Source: Pyropia haitanensis
Lineage: Eukaryota > Rhodophyta > Bangiophyceae > Bangiales > Bangiaceae
Direction: 5' to 3'
Length of the DNA: 64,000 nt
Assembly (NCBI GenBank): GCA_008729055.1
Contig: SDUX01000007.1
Coordinates: 6,482,356 to 6,546,355, forward strand
In this document: one piece after another, positions 47,593 to 61,096 of the stretch
How positions within the stretch are numbered: position 1 is the stretch's first letter
Layout of the letters: every line of letters starts with the position of its first letter
Program-made: the position numbers and the translations under genes
The notes under the pieces: generated by a model
What the model was told of the DNA's origin: nothing
The model's input: only the letters and a program-made list of their open reading frames with translations
The model's database searches: none

Positions 47593-47691
47593 CGCCGCCG
47601 CGGGCGCGCGGCCGCGGGCGGCGGCCGCGGGCAGGCGCGCCGCCCAGGCGGCGCGGGGGGAGGCGGCGGGGGTGGCAAAGAGGAGGCACAT
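46136..47691 (-). CDS. RluA-family pseudouridine synthase, probably organellar
   Basis: Isomerises uridine to pseudouridine in rRNA or tRNA. The leader (MCLLFATPAASPRAAWAARL, start 47691) is Ala/Arg-rich, as for plastid or mitochondrial import. A Pro/Ala linker precedes the catalytic domain from about residue 165. Motifs: YEDARLVAVAKPAYVKVHP, then HRLDMHTTGVVLFGKAK with the catalytic Asp, then RKEYLALVDG, HCTPVSGRTHQLRVHL and GLPIVGDDLYG. An Ala-rich insertion of about 50 residues splits the domain after RKEYLALVDG. Near the C-terminus a C11 run at 46329-46339 requires a frame change. The better continuation (GAGTAAAAGADADD, APPPAEMVACAAHYG) stops at 46136, whereas the uncorrected frame runs to 45838 as Arg-rich nonsense. 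No S4 domain is visible. Single exon. Confidence 0.9.
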
Positions 47692-50575
<2,884 letters not shown>

Positions 50576-50932
50576 CGGGTGGCACACACTGAGGGGCATC
50601 CCCGGGGACAGATGGACACTGGGGGGGGCGTGGGGGGGGGGCGCTGCCGGCTTTTGACGGTTGGTAGTTGCGTACCTCCTCTGGTCTCCAAGCTGCCCGT
50701 GGGTCCCGGTAGCGGGTTGGTGCTCTACTAATGTGTGCGTCGAAAGGTGCTTGCGGTGCTTGCGGCACAGAAAACGAACACAGCGGCGAAACCCCACAGG
50801 GCCCTACGCCGCCACCCACACCCCCTACCCCCCACTCACTCACCACCCACCACCCATCCCACGCCCACCCAACACGCTTCACCCAACCAACACGCCTCAC
50901 GTCCCCCCCCCTTCCAGCGTCACTCCCTCCCT

Positions 50933-52225
50933 TCATGGTAATCCCGCCCCCTTGAGCGCGGCGCACCTCCCCCAGTCCACCGCCGGGTCGTCAACGGTAA
51001 TCTCAAACACCCGCGGCCACCACTTGCCCGTCACCCACAGCCGCGGCGCGCTCACCGCGCCGCCGCCGCTGGGCGCCGTGCCATTCGTGGCGGCCGCGGC
51101 GGCCGGCCGCCCCCCCCGGTCCCACGCAATGCCATTGAGCACCGCCCCCCCCGACGCGCGCTTGTCCGCGCTCCACACCCCCGCCGCGACCATGCGCGTG
51201 AGGAGCCCCTTGAGGTCGAGCGTGCCCACCACCCGCCCGCTCACCGGGTCAATCCGCACGATGACGGTGGTGAGCCACACGTTGGCCCACAGCTCCCCGC
51301 AGACGACCTCGAGCTCGTTGAGGCGCCGGATGGCCATCCCCGCGTTGGTCACCTGGAACGTCCGCACCGGCACGCCCGTCGTGTAGTTGGACGCGTGCAG
51401 CACTTGGATGGTGTTGCTGCCGTTGCTAAAGTACACCGCGTCGTCGCCGTCCCACGCGATGCCCCACCCTTCCCCCGCGTACGACCAGTTGCCGGTAAAC
51501 GCCAGCGACGCTGGGTCAAACTTCCACGCCGCCTGCGTGCGCCAGCTGATCATGGCGAGCTCGTCCCGGACGAGGGTGGAGCCCTCCCCAAAATGCGCCG
51601 CCCCGACCGTCACCTTGCGCATCACGGTCCCCGTCGGCGGGTCCACCCGCCGGATGGAGCTCGTGTCGGGGTGGTGCGCCGACGGGGGGGCGCCGGGCAG
51701 CGGCACGTTGCCCGTGGAGATGAAAAATGTGCCGTTGGTGTAAAAGAAGCCCTGCGTGAAGGCATCCTCGTCGGTGGGCGTCTCGGCAACGACGGTGTAG
51801 GGGAAGCGGGGGGCGCGGCTGTCGGGGGGGGGGACCACCGCCCCCGACGGCAGCCGGTGGGCGCCCGCGGTGCCCGCCGTGTCCGCCGCGGGTGCCGCCG
51901 ACGGCGCAGGCGCCGCGTCGGCCGGCGGCGGCGACCCCCCCCCCGCGCCCGCCGTGGTCAGGCCGGTGGCCGGGGTGCCGCCACCGCCCTCCTTCCCCCC
52001 CCCCCCGCCCCCGCCGCGGCAGCCGCCGCCTCTGCCCGCGCCGCCCGCGCGTGGCGGACCCCGTCCACGCCCACCACCGCCGCCGCGACCACCACGACGC
52101 CCACCACCGCGGCGGCGAGGACGCGGCGCCAGCGCCCCCCTCCCGCTGGGGCACCCCAGACCGGAACCACCCCCCCCTCGCCCCCCCCGCCCCCCCCACC
52201 ACCCCCTCCCCCCGGTAATATGGCC

Positions 52226-52264
<39 letters not shown>

Positions 52265-52359
52265 TTCATGGCCGGGCTACGCGGGCGGACACCCTCCTCC
52301 TCGTCGTCCGCCGCGGTGAGGGTGTAGGTGACGGACGAGGAGGGCGGGCCGTACGCCAT
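50933..52359 (-). CDS. Plant-type glutaminyl-peptide cyclotransferase, type II membrane protein
   Basis: Converts N-terminal Gln to pyroglutamate. The beta-propeller domain (PF05096 type) shows YTVVAETPTDEDAFTQGF, FGEGSTLVRDELAMISWR, GWGIAWDG, AIRRLNELEVVCGELWANVW, RIDPVSGRVVG, LNGIAWDRG and VTGKWWPRVFEI, all family landmarks. The start MAYGPPSSSVTYTLTAADDE (52359) gives a short acidic cytosolic tail. A basic patch and a single membrane anchor (RWRRVLAAAVVGVVVVAAAVV) follow, so it is likely a Golgi/ER type II protein. A frame change is needed at the C-runs 51936-52006 between anchor and catalytic domain. Single exon. The unrelated bacterial/animal zinc QC fold is not involved. Confidence 0.9.
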
Positions 52360-55159
52360 GACCGGGGGGGGGTGGTAAAGAGGGGGGGACGAGCCTGGGG
52401 AGAGGGGTGGACCCCTCACTCGGGGCCGGTCAGGGGGGGGGGCGGGGGCCGACGCGCCCCCCAGACGCGCTTGGAACGGGGTCGGAGGAGCGAGGGCAGC
52501 GGCGGGAAGGGGTGACGCGTGGCCGCGTGGGCCCCCGCCGTGGCGTGGCGGCGGCGGCGTCCCGTCGGCACCGCGCCAGCCAGTACCTGGCCGGTGCGGA
52601 AGCGCCACCGGGGCGGAAGCGGCGGGCAGGCACAAAGAGCAAACAAAAACAAAAATGGCGGGCGAAGGGCAGGGGCAGAGGGGCAGAGGACGGAATGAAG
52701 GGGGGATGGGGGGGGGGGGGAGCGGGGGGGAGGCGGCCAAGCAGAGCGACGGGTGTGGCAGCGGGCGGAGCGGGCGGCGGCGGCACGCACGCCACCGGCG
52801 GCCTGGCTACCGTACCGTCTGCGGGCGGCCGGTGCCAACTGCCACCGCGGCGGCACGTTGCGCACCGCCACAGGCCGGCGGCTTGGCCACACCGGGACGG
52901 CTCGGCCGTCGGTCTGGCTGACAGCCGCCACGGGATCCGCTCGGGCGGGCCGCTTCCGGTGGCACCGCCCGATCCAGGACGGCGGCCGCGCCCCGCGTGT
53001 GCCCGTGGACCGGCCCAGTGACCCCGGCGGTGGGTTGGGGACACCCACGGGCGGCACGGCGTGGGTTTGGCGGGGCGCCACGCACACGACTGGTTGGGAG
53101 GATGGGGGACGACGGAGAAGTGGGTGGAGGGGTGCGTCTGGTAGACGGGGCGGCTGCTGGCGCAGCCGGCGTCGCCGGTGCAGTCGGCCTTTTCCGATCC
53201 CGGCGGGGGAGCGGGGCGGAGGACGGTGGCAGGGCCATGCGGATGCGGGACCAAAGAAAAACACAGGATGAGAACTGCCAAAGGTGGCTTCTCTTACCGG
53301 GCTCTGCTCGCGGATTACGGGGGGGTCGGTCGGTCATCTGCGGCCGCAGTGCCCGCCGTCGTCTACCAAAGCGACGCCTCCGCCGCTATCGAGCCCAGGC
53401 CCGCTGAGGCCGTGGCTGAGCGGGTACAGACGGACATGGTGACCCCTGCTGATGGGACCAGCCCGTGCACGGGCGGAGGGAGCGCGCCGGCTCCGTCCCG
53501 GCCCAGGCAGACCACGGCCGCGCTCTGTTCGACCATGGCGACCGCTGCGTGTCTGCGCACGTCGACGACTGCCTGTCCGGGCGCGGGGCGCTGCGGCGAT
53601 ACCACGAACATCCCAGGAAAGCAGGTGGCCACCTTCGACACTGGGACTGTTGCCGTACTCAACCTCCCCTGTACCGGGACCAGCGCGTCGAGTCGTCCTT
53701 CACGGACGCGGCCACCACCCTCCCCGATCAAACCGTCGACCTGCAGCTGTCGGGCGCGATGCCAAACATGGGGCGACCGTTCATCCAGGTCCGAGCGGCT
53801 CACGCGACGACGCACCGCTCACGGCTGCCTGCTTCATGCCAGACCGGGCGCAATCACAGACATTCTCAATTCCATTGGCCAAGGGGGGTGGGCGAGGGCA
53901 AGCCGAACAAGAATTACCACGACGAGACGGGGTCCCCGCTGTCGCACCCTAAGCGCACTGGTCAGTGTCAGCCTGGCCTCCTATGGCGGGGGAGGGGAGG
54001 GGCGCGCGGGGGGCGGGGTGAGAGGAGAAGGAGCTCAAAGTCGCCGCTTCCTCCGACCACGACAAATGCCGGCTCCACCGTCCCCTCCCCCGACGACGGG
54101 AGCAATTCGGGATGCGCCCCGGCACGGGTCCGCCCGCCACCACAACCAGCTATGTCGAGGCGACCGAGGGGACCCCGGCCGCCCGGCGCGCTCAGATCGG
54201 CGAGCGAAACAGTGGACGGATATCCCCAGCGGCACACACGCCGCGCCTCCGGCAAGCGGGACGGACGGCGGCCATCGGCGGAGCTGTTCCCTGTCCAGGT
54301 TGCTCTCATCACAGCGCGTGGTGGGTGGCGATAGCGACAGCGCCGCCGCCGGCGACGAACAAGACAGGAAAAAACAAACAGCGCAACTCCCTCGCCCATC
54401 ATCCTCCATCTTCTCTCGCTCCGGTGGGAAGCGTTGTTAGAGTGCCACTCTTACCTGTTGGGCTCCCCAATGAGCCGCGCGTGTCCAACAGGAGCGACCA
54501 GCCGGCGGCAGCGGCGGGGGCGGGTCCCCCGCCGCGCTCGACCGCTCCCGAAAGCGACCACGGTCGCGCCCGCCGCGTCGCGCTGGTCACCCGCATTGCA
54601 ACCGATACACCGGGGGACGGTGAGCACGAATGAGTGAAGATGGGTGTGCAAACACGGCTGCCGCTGCGATCGGTGACCAACTCCCACGGGTGGGGGGCGC
54701 CTCAAGGAGGCGTGCCCCGCCCCACCCGGTCGCGGCGGCCGTGTCCATTTGACCCTCCCCCCCTATGGCAATCCGCTCTGGGCACCCACGAATTGACACT
54801 GGGGAGGGGCGGGAGGGGCGCGCGCGGTCGCGCGGGGGAGGGGGGCACCCTCCCACATGATGGGATTTGAGGGGGGGGGGATGCGCGGTAGACGGGGGCC
54901 CCCGTGGTCCCCGTGGCACCCCGAGGAGCCACGTTGCGGGGCCAGCCTGGCCCACCTACACCATCGGGGGGACACGACGTCCGATCACCAGGGTCCCGCG
55001 CCGGGGCATGGGACGCTCCGCGGCACACGATCGATGGGGTGAGGTGAGTGCGGCCGTTGCCTGTACTACTATTTTGTTTTTTGTCCATCTGCACGGGGGC
55101 CAGTGGGGACCCGCGGCCGCCCGCCGTCGCCCCGGTCAAACCGCCCGGCACGGCCGCCT
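52360..55159. other. 2.8-kb intergenic region, no confident gene
   Basis: The first 500 bases are the 5' flank of the cyclotransferase gene. 53.2-54.6 kb is less GC-rich and contains ORFs on both strands (53178-54440 +, 53363-53815 -) with mixed frames and no recognisable domain. 54.6-55.1 kb is the 3' flank of the dehydrogenase gene. Confidence 0.4.
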
Positions 55160-57263
55160 CTACTCGGCGGCCATGACCTCCGCGAGCGCCGCCGCCACCC
55201 CCTCCCGCTGGATCGCCATGTACTGCGCCGCAACCGCGTCGGCGAGCGCCGCCCCCCGCCGGCCGTCGGCGCCAAACAGCCCCGCCGCGCCGAGCAGCCG
55301 CCAAATGCCCGCGTCGGCCGCCTCGCCGGCAGCCACCCGCAGGGCGGCGCGGAGCTCATCCCGCCGCCCGTCGGCAACGGGCAGCGACGGGTGGGCGAGC
55401 GCGGCGGCCCAGGCGGCCACCGCAAACGCCAGCGCCCGCACGTCCGCCGCGGGGGCCGCGGCGGCGGCAGCGGCCGCGGGGAGCGACCGCACAATCGGCA
55501 GCAGCTGCGCCGCGTACTTGGACGACCCGTCCTGCGCGACGCGCGACAGCGCGTCGCCGACGCCCGCGTCGGCAAAGCGGGATGCCAGGCTGGCGGTGTA
55601 GTCGGCCAGCCGAAACGCGGGCGTGTGCGCCGACAGGATGGCCAGGGGGGTGCCCAGCGAGCGCGGGATGACGGCGTTCATGAGGCGGGAGAGGTAGGCT
55701 GCCAGGGGGGGGTGCCGCGCCGCCTCGTGGACGTAGGTCATGCCCAGGAGCATGCCAGAGCTGGCGGAAGGGGCGAGGGATGAAAGGGGTAGAAGGGGCG
55801 GAGGTGGGGAGTGGACAGAGAAAAAGAGAGGGGCGAGAGGGTGGAATCAACAGGGAGACCATGGTGGCTCGCGAGGGGGGGGGAGTCAGCCGCACTCGTC
55901 TGGCGCGAGCCGGCAGCGGCGGCGGCTCGCGGCGGCGGACGCTGAGGCCGCCTGCCCATCGTTGACACACCAGAACCCCACCCCCAACAGTGGCCGGCCA
56001 TGGCGACTCGGCACAACGACCCCAGGCGGTTGCCCTCTGGCACTGCGTTCACTCCCGCAGCCGTCGCCCCCCCCATGCTCCCCCCCTCGACACGAAGCAG
56101 GCCAAAACGTACTAGGCGAGTGCCGAGTGCGGCACGTTGAGCAGCCGAATCTTGAGCAGCTCGTACGCCTCGACCACCTGCAGGGGCACCACCGTCACCC
56201 CCGCCTCGCGCGGCCACGGTGGCAAGAGGGCGCCGTCGGCGCCCGCCGGGTCTTCGACCACAAACTGCATGTAGGGCTCGCACAGGACGGGCCGCGCGTC
56301 GGCCACCCCGTACCGGCGCCGCACAAACGCAACGTCCGCGGCGGTCGTGACGGGTGTGATGCGGTCGACCATGGAGCAGAGGAAGCGGACGCCGCCGCCG
56401 GCGAGCCAGTCGGCCACGCCCGGCTCGACCACCCCCCACGGCGGGGTCGTTGTCACAGCCGCCTCTCCCTCCTTCGCTCCTTTCGCCGCCCCCGGCGCCG
56501 CTGCCGCCGCCGCCGCCGCCGCCGCCGCATCCCCCTCGTGCCGCCGCGCGAGCGCCACCACCGCCGCCCCCAGCACCGCCCCGTTGGCCGGCACGTTGTC
56601 ACACGACAGCACCGTAAATGGCGGTGCCGCCGCCGCCCGCCGCGCGCGGATGGCGGCGAGGAGGTAGCCCGCCGCGGTGACGGGCGCCGCCGGGTCCGCC
56701 ACGTCGGCCGCCACGTCCGGGTGGTCCCAGTCGACGCCGCCGCCGCCGGGCAGCGTGTGGTACCCCTTCTCCGTCACCGTCAGCGTGACGAGCCGCACGG
56801 CGGGGTGGGCGAGCGCGGCGACCGCCGCGGCGGGGTCGGCGGGCGCGACGAGCATGCCGACAAAGCTGCCAATCGGGGTGTAGGTGTACGTGCCGCCGTC
56901 GCCGTCGCCGCCACCGCCACCACCGCCACCGCCGCCACCATCCCTCACCGGCGGCAGCGAGCGGGTGACGAGCGAGTAGAGGTGCCGCTGCGACGCGAGG
57001 TCCGCCGCCATCCCCGCGTCGGACGGGAGCAGCCCCACCCCCAGGATGCCGCCCCACCGGTCGGCGGGCGCCCCCTTCCCCCCCTCGGCCTGCGCCGCCG
57101 CCGCCGCCTGCGAGCGGAGGAGGGCGTGGTGGTAGGCGCCAAAGTGGGCGCGCGCAAAGTTGCCGACGCCAATGTGCACCACCGACGGCGGCGGCAGCGC
57201 GGCGCGGTCATAGCCGAGGGCGTCAGCGGAGCCGTCGACGGCGGAGCCGTCGACGACGGCCAT
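55160..57263 (-). CDS. Mannitol 2-dehydrogenase-family polyol oxidoreductase, two exons
   Basis: NAD(P)-dependent oxidoreductase of the long-chain mannitol dehydrogenase family (mannitol, arabinitol, fructuronate or altronate type). Exon 1 is 57263-56113 and exon 2 is 55760-55160. The 352-nt intron runs GTACGTTTTG to CGCCAG. Its phase-2 join restores HSALAY, the family's conserved stretch, and gives 583 residues. Motifs: VHIGVGNFARAHFGAYHHAL (nucleotide-binding turn), TLTVTEKGYH, SCDNVPANG, SMVDRITP, EPYMQFVVED and YELLKIRLLNVPHSALAY, containing the catalytic Lys (about 371) with Asn and His. The C-terminal helical domain in exon 2 has QDGSSKYAAQLLPIVR and RALAFAVAAWAAAL. No clear transit peptide, so cytosolic. 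The exact substrate is uncertain. Confidence 0.93.
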
Positions 57264-58067
57264 GGAAAGAGGGTGGGAGGTGCAATGGAAAGGACGGGGG
57301 CACGGGGGGGCGCGGAACAGGCAGGGAGGGAACAAGCGGAGCAGAGACAAAAAAAGGGGGGGGAGATGACAAGAGGGGGGAGGAAGCCAACGGCGGGCAG
57401 GGAGACAGGAGGGGCGAGCATCCCAGGGATGGTATATTTTCAGAGAGCATCGATCGTTACTAAAATTTTGCGATGATGATCGACATTTTCTTTTGATAAT
57501 TATTTTCGCTCTGTGTGCCACGTGGGTCAGGCTTTAGCACGTGGCGGACGCATCCATACGCGTCGTGATGGCGACCTGTGACCGCGACCGACGGCGAACT
57601 CGCACCGCAGGCGTACCATGCGGCTAACGCTGCGTCATTTAGCCGACTCGAAGGCGCTCGCAGCGCGCCTCCAGCGAGGTTTTCCGTCATACCGTGGCGC
57701 AACGTACGACTCGGGAGATTTGTGGTGCTGCGGCTACTGCAGCCGCCGCGCCACCCCTCCGCCCTTGGCGCAGCAGTGGCGACGGCGGTGGTTTGGCCGG
57801 TGGCGGTCGGGCCATTGGTAGTGGCGGCTGCAGCGTTGGCAGAGGGGCAGTTCTGCGCGACCCCCTGCCTCGCCTAGAAACCTTTCTTACCGTCCCTGGG
57901 CTTTGTGAGGCCGCGTGTTGGGAGGCCTGCCAGACTGACAGCTGTTGCGCCGTGCGGCTGCTCTACTGTTCCGACTGTGCGGCGGACGGTGCGAGGCGTT
58001 GCGCCGGGGCGCGGGGGGGCGGCGTGCTGTGCGTCGCGCGTAGCTTGTGGCGGCGTAGGCCGCTCGC
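57264..58067. other. 5' flank of the dehydrogenase gene
   Basis: A short AT-rich stretch at 57430-57560 lies in an otherwise GC-rich spacer. ORFs here are multi-frame and without motif. No gene seen. Confidence 0.4.
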
Positions 58068-59270
58068 GTGCCCTGTCGGCGCGCAGCCAGCGCCGCACTT
58101 CCGCCACCTCCTCCCCCCGCCCGTGTGCACGTGCAGCGGCTACGCACCTGTTGGCCTTCACATTCGCCGCCCTGCCGCGCGCTGGGCTGTCCGTTCTCGC
58201 CGACAGAGTTGTCCCGGCAGCGGAAGCGGCGGCAGTGGCGGCCGTGGCGGCGGCCGTCCCCCACTTCCCCTCCCCTCGTGCATCGCGGCTCGGCGCCCAC
58301 CGCCGTCGTCGGATCCCATTCCCCAGCCCCTGCCGTGTCGCTGGATGTGTTTTGGTCGGCGGTCCAGGGCGCCGCCGCCGCGGAGATGATGGAGGACGTC
58401 CCCTGCCGCCCGCAGTCACCCGACGATGCGGTACGCGGGGAGGCCGAGGCGCCGTTCATCGCGGCCAGGGCGTCGTCGAGCGTGTGCCTCGAGGTGCTGG
58501 CGGTGCTCGCGCCGGGGTCGACGGACGAGCTTGTGTGGGAGACGCCGACGGTGCTGCGGCGCCGCACAGCCACGATTGCTCTCGGACCGTACGCACTGTG
58601 CTGCAACAGTCCCATATACCGCACCCGGCGACACCGCCGCCGCCGCCGGGCTGTGTGGGTCTCCTCCTACCCCCTCCCCGCTGCCCCTGACGCCGCGGGG
58701 GCGGCCGTCAAGCCTGACCGCGGCGGCGGCAGGAGCGGCACTGGCAGTGTCACCGGCAGCGGCGTCATCTGCGACGGCTGCAGCAACTGGGCGGCGGGAG
58801 CGGAGGCGGCGTCTGCAGCTCCACCCCCGCTCCCTCCCCCTCTGCCACTCCGAGCCCCACCCCTTCTCCCGGTCCTAGTCCCGACGCAACCTCCCGCTTT
58901 AACCCCGGCGCGGGAGGCCTTGGTGGGGGCGGCGGCACCCCCAGGCGGCCCCCGTCGAGTGTGGCCCGCTGTCGGTCGTTTTGTCAGCCCCTGTACCAGC
59001 CCACCGTTTCGGGTGGGGGGTAGCCGACCCGCCGGTCGCGGCCGCCGTCACCCCCAGCGGCGGCAGCGGCGGTGGCGGTGGCGGTGGCGGCAGCGGTGGC
59101 GGTGGCGGTGGCACCCACGCCGGTACCCCTGCGGCTGGTCCACCCACCACCGACGGCGGCGGTGACACGGACGGCGGCGGCGCAGACGGTGGCGGCGGCC
59201 GGGGTGGCACCGCCTCCCCCCCCCCGCCGCCTCCACCGCCGTCTGGGCCACCGCCACCGTATCTGCCACG
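58068..59270 (+). CDS. Unresolved Pro/Gly-rich ORF
   Basis: A coding-like stretch (about 58290-58760) with strong third-position GC reads SLDVFWSAVQGAAAAEMMED, SSSVCLEVLAVLAPGSTDE, LVWETPTVLRRRTATIALG and YALCCNSPIYRT, followed by a Gly/Ser/Pro-rich part. After about 58900 the best frame moves by one and becomes Gly/Thr/Pro-rich (GGDTDGGGADGGG). Start, end and introns are unclear, and the family is unknown. It may run further towards 59.7 kb, convergent with the minus-strand gene there. Confidence 0.3.
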
Positions 59271-59653
59271 GGCGTGGATGCGATTCACACCGTTTCGCAA
59301 CCGCCCGGGGCGGCTCCCCCCACCTACCCCCCTCCCCCCCCCCCCGGCCGGCACCCCTCCCGCCACCGCCGCCCCCCCCTCCCGTGGCGCGCCCACACGC
59401 GCCCCCCAATCGAAAACGCCCCACGGCTGCAGGTGGCAGGAGCGGGTGCGCCAGGCACCCAATGGTGCCGGCCCGTCGCCTCCCACCCGCCCGCCAGCGT
59501 CGGCTGCCCGCCGCCAGCCACCCGCACGCGTCGGCGGGCGGGTAGACGGGCACCCCCGCACGTGCGAGTGGGGGCCACCACGCACGCCGACCGGCGGGTG
59601 GCCACCCCCGCGCGCGACCGACCCACCCCCCCCCGTGGCGGCCAGGCGCAACC

Positions 59654-60355
59654 TCAACCTCTCCGCCACCCAGCGCGGCCGCGTCTCAGCGTCCCGCCGC
59701 CGACCCCTCTCCCCCAGACGTGGGCGCCCCCTCCCCCGCCGCCGCCGCCGCCGCATCCGCCCCCCCCCTCCCCCCCCCCCCGCCGTCGCCGCCGCCGCGC
59801 GGCGCGCGCATCCAGCACGCGCTGCACCCACGGCGCAAGGCCGAGCGCCGCGGCCAGCCGCAGCGGCTTGGTCACCTGGCTGCCCGCCCACACCACCGCC
59901 CACGCGGCGGCGACCGCGGCGGCACGCCCCCCCCCCCCCCCCCCACCCCCGCCCCACCACCACCACCACCACCACCCGCGCCCGTCACCACCGCGGCGAG
60001 GCCGCCGCCACGGGTGAGCGCGACCGCCAACGCGACGCCGTAGTAGGTGGTGTTCATGAGGCCATAGGCGAGGAGGCCCGCCACGCCCGCCGCGCGGAGG
60101 CGGGCGGCGGCGGCGGTGGCCCAGGCGCGGGCGGCGGCGAGGCGGCTGGTGGGGGGGGGGAGAGCGGGGTGGTGCTGCGACTGGGGGGGGGGGGGGCCGC
60201 CCTGGGGGGGGGGGGGGGGGGGGGGTAGCGCCGCACGTGGCGGGGCGTGGGCGCCCGCGGTGGGAGGGGGGGGGGGGACGCGCCGTCGCTACGTCGCTGC
60301 CGCCATAGCGGCAGGGGAGCGGGCGCCGCACGAGGGGGCTGCCAACAAAGGCCAT
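59654..60355 (-). CDS. Probable plastid membrane protein similar to plant proteins with a WAGSQVTK motif
   Basis: The start MAFVGSPLVRRPLPCRYGG (60355) looks like a transit peptide. A Pro-rich stretch with G/C-runs at 60183-60196 and 60204-60225 hides one or two frame changes. Then AGVAGLLAYGLMNTTYYGVA (membrane segment), a Gly-rich spacer, and AAAVAAAWAVVWAGSQVTK followed by PLRLAAALGLAPWVQRVLD (second segment). From memory, plant chloroplast proteins of unknown function share a YGLLNTxYY segment followed by a WAGSQVTK...AP block; this is my basis, and I cannot name the family with certainty. The C-terminal extension beyond LDARAARR is Arg/Gly-rich and doubtful. No function is assigned. Confidence 0.55.
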   Translation of the reverse strand: MAFVGSPLVRRPLPCRYGGSDVATARPPPPSHRGRPRPATCGATPPPPPPPGRPPPPPVAAPPRSPPPHQPPRRRPRLGHRRRRPPPRGGRGGPPRLWPHEHHLLRRRVGGRAHPWRRPRRGGDGRGWWWWWWWGGGGGGGGGRAAAVAAAWAVVWAGSQVTKPLRLAAALGLAPWVQRVLDARAARRRRRRGGGEGGGGCGGGGGGGGGAHVWGRGVGGGTLRRGRAGWRRG

Positions 60356-61096
60356 GGAGGGTAGGCCGATGGGGGGGAGCGGGAGGGAGGAAGACGACGA
60401 GGGGGGAAGGTGGGGAGCAGGGGGGGAGGGGGGGGGGCACCCGAGAAAGGGGCGAGCTGCACGGCCGGCGCCGCGCGGAACGGGAAGGAGCGGAGCGCTT
60501 CCGAGGTGATCGCGACTTTGACCTGAATCGCTGGATTGGGATGCCAGAATTTACCGTACACACACACACGGTGCAACAACTCCCTTTTGTACGGTAACTC
60601 ACGCAAGGCTGACAAGTACTAGTGCAAGTGCAGTGCAGGCATCGTGCTTGTGGGTCAATGTGTTTCGCTTTTCTGTACACAATCATCCTAATAGCCAAAA
60701 GCCCCGTACATTTGCTCGATCCAGCCAATCGGCGGGCGCTACGCGTTCGGGTGTTGCGTGAGCAGGGGGGGCACCTCATCGCGCATTTGGGCGATCACAC
60801 ACGGGGTGTGGTTCGGCGGGATCAGGCCGGTGTTGTCCGGTGCGGGTGCGGCCCGTCGGCGTCGTGACGGCCGACGTGGGCGTCATCCGCGTCCCCCCCC
60901 CCCCCCCCCCCCCCCCCGCCCTTCCCCCCCGGCATCCCGGGACCGCCGCGGCGCGGTGCACTGGTGGCGCTGCCGCCTGCGACCCCGTCCCCCTCCCCGC
61001 CCCTTTGCACGGTGAGCGCACCGCAGCGGTCGGCTGGCGGAACCGGGTCGTCCTCCCCCCCCCCCCCCCTCCCCGCGCGGCCCGTGCACGCCCCCC
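60356..61096. other. Divergent spacer before the carbamoyl-phosphate synthase gene
   Basis: The middle (60480-60740) is AT-richer, with a short CA repeat at 60557-60570. A run of about 20 C lies at 60894-60917. It probably contains the promoters of both flanking genes. No gene seen. Confidence 0.4.

Noticed and set aside
52360..54640. Transposon ORFs
   Set aside because: Frames are mixed, and no transposase, RT or integrase motif could be read on either strand.
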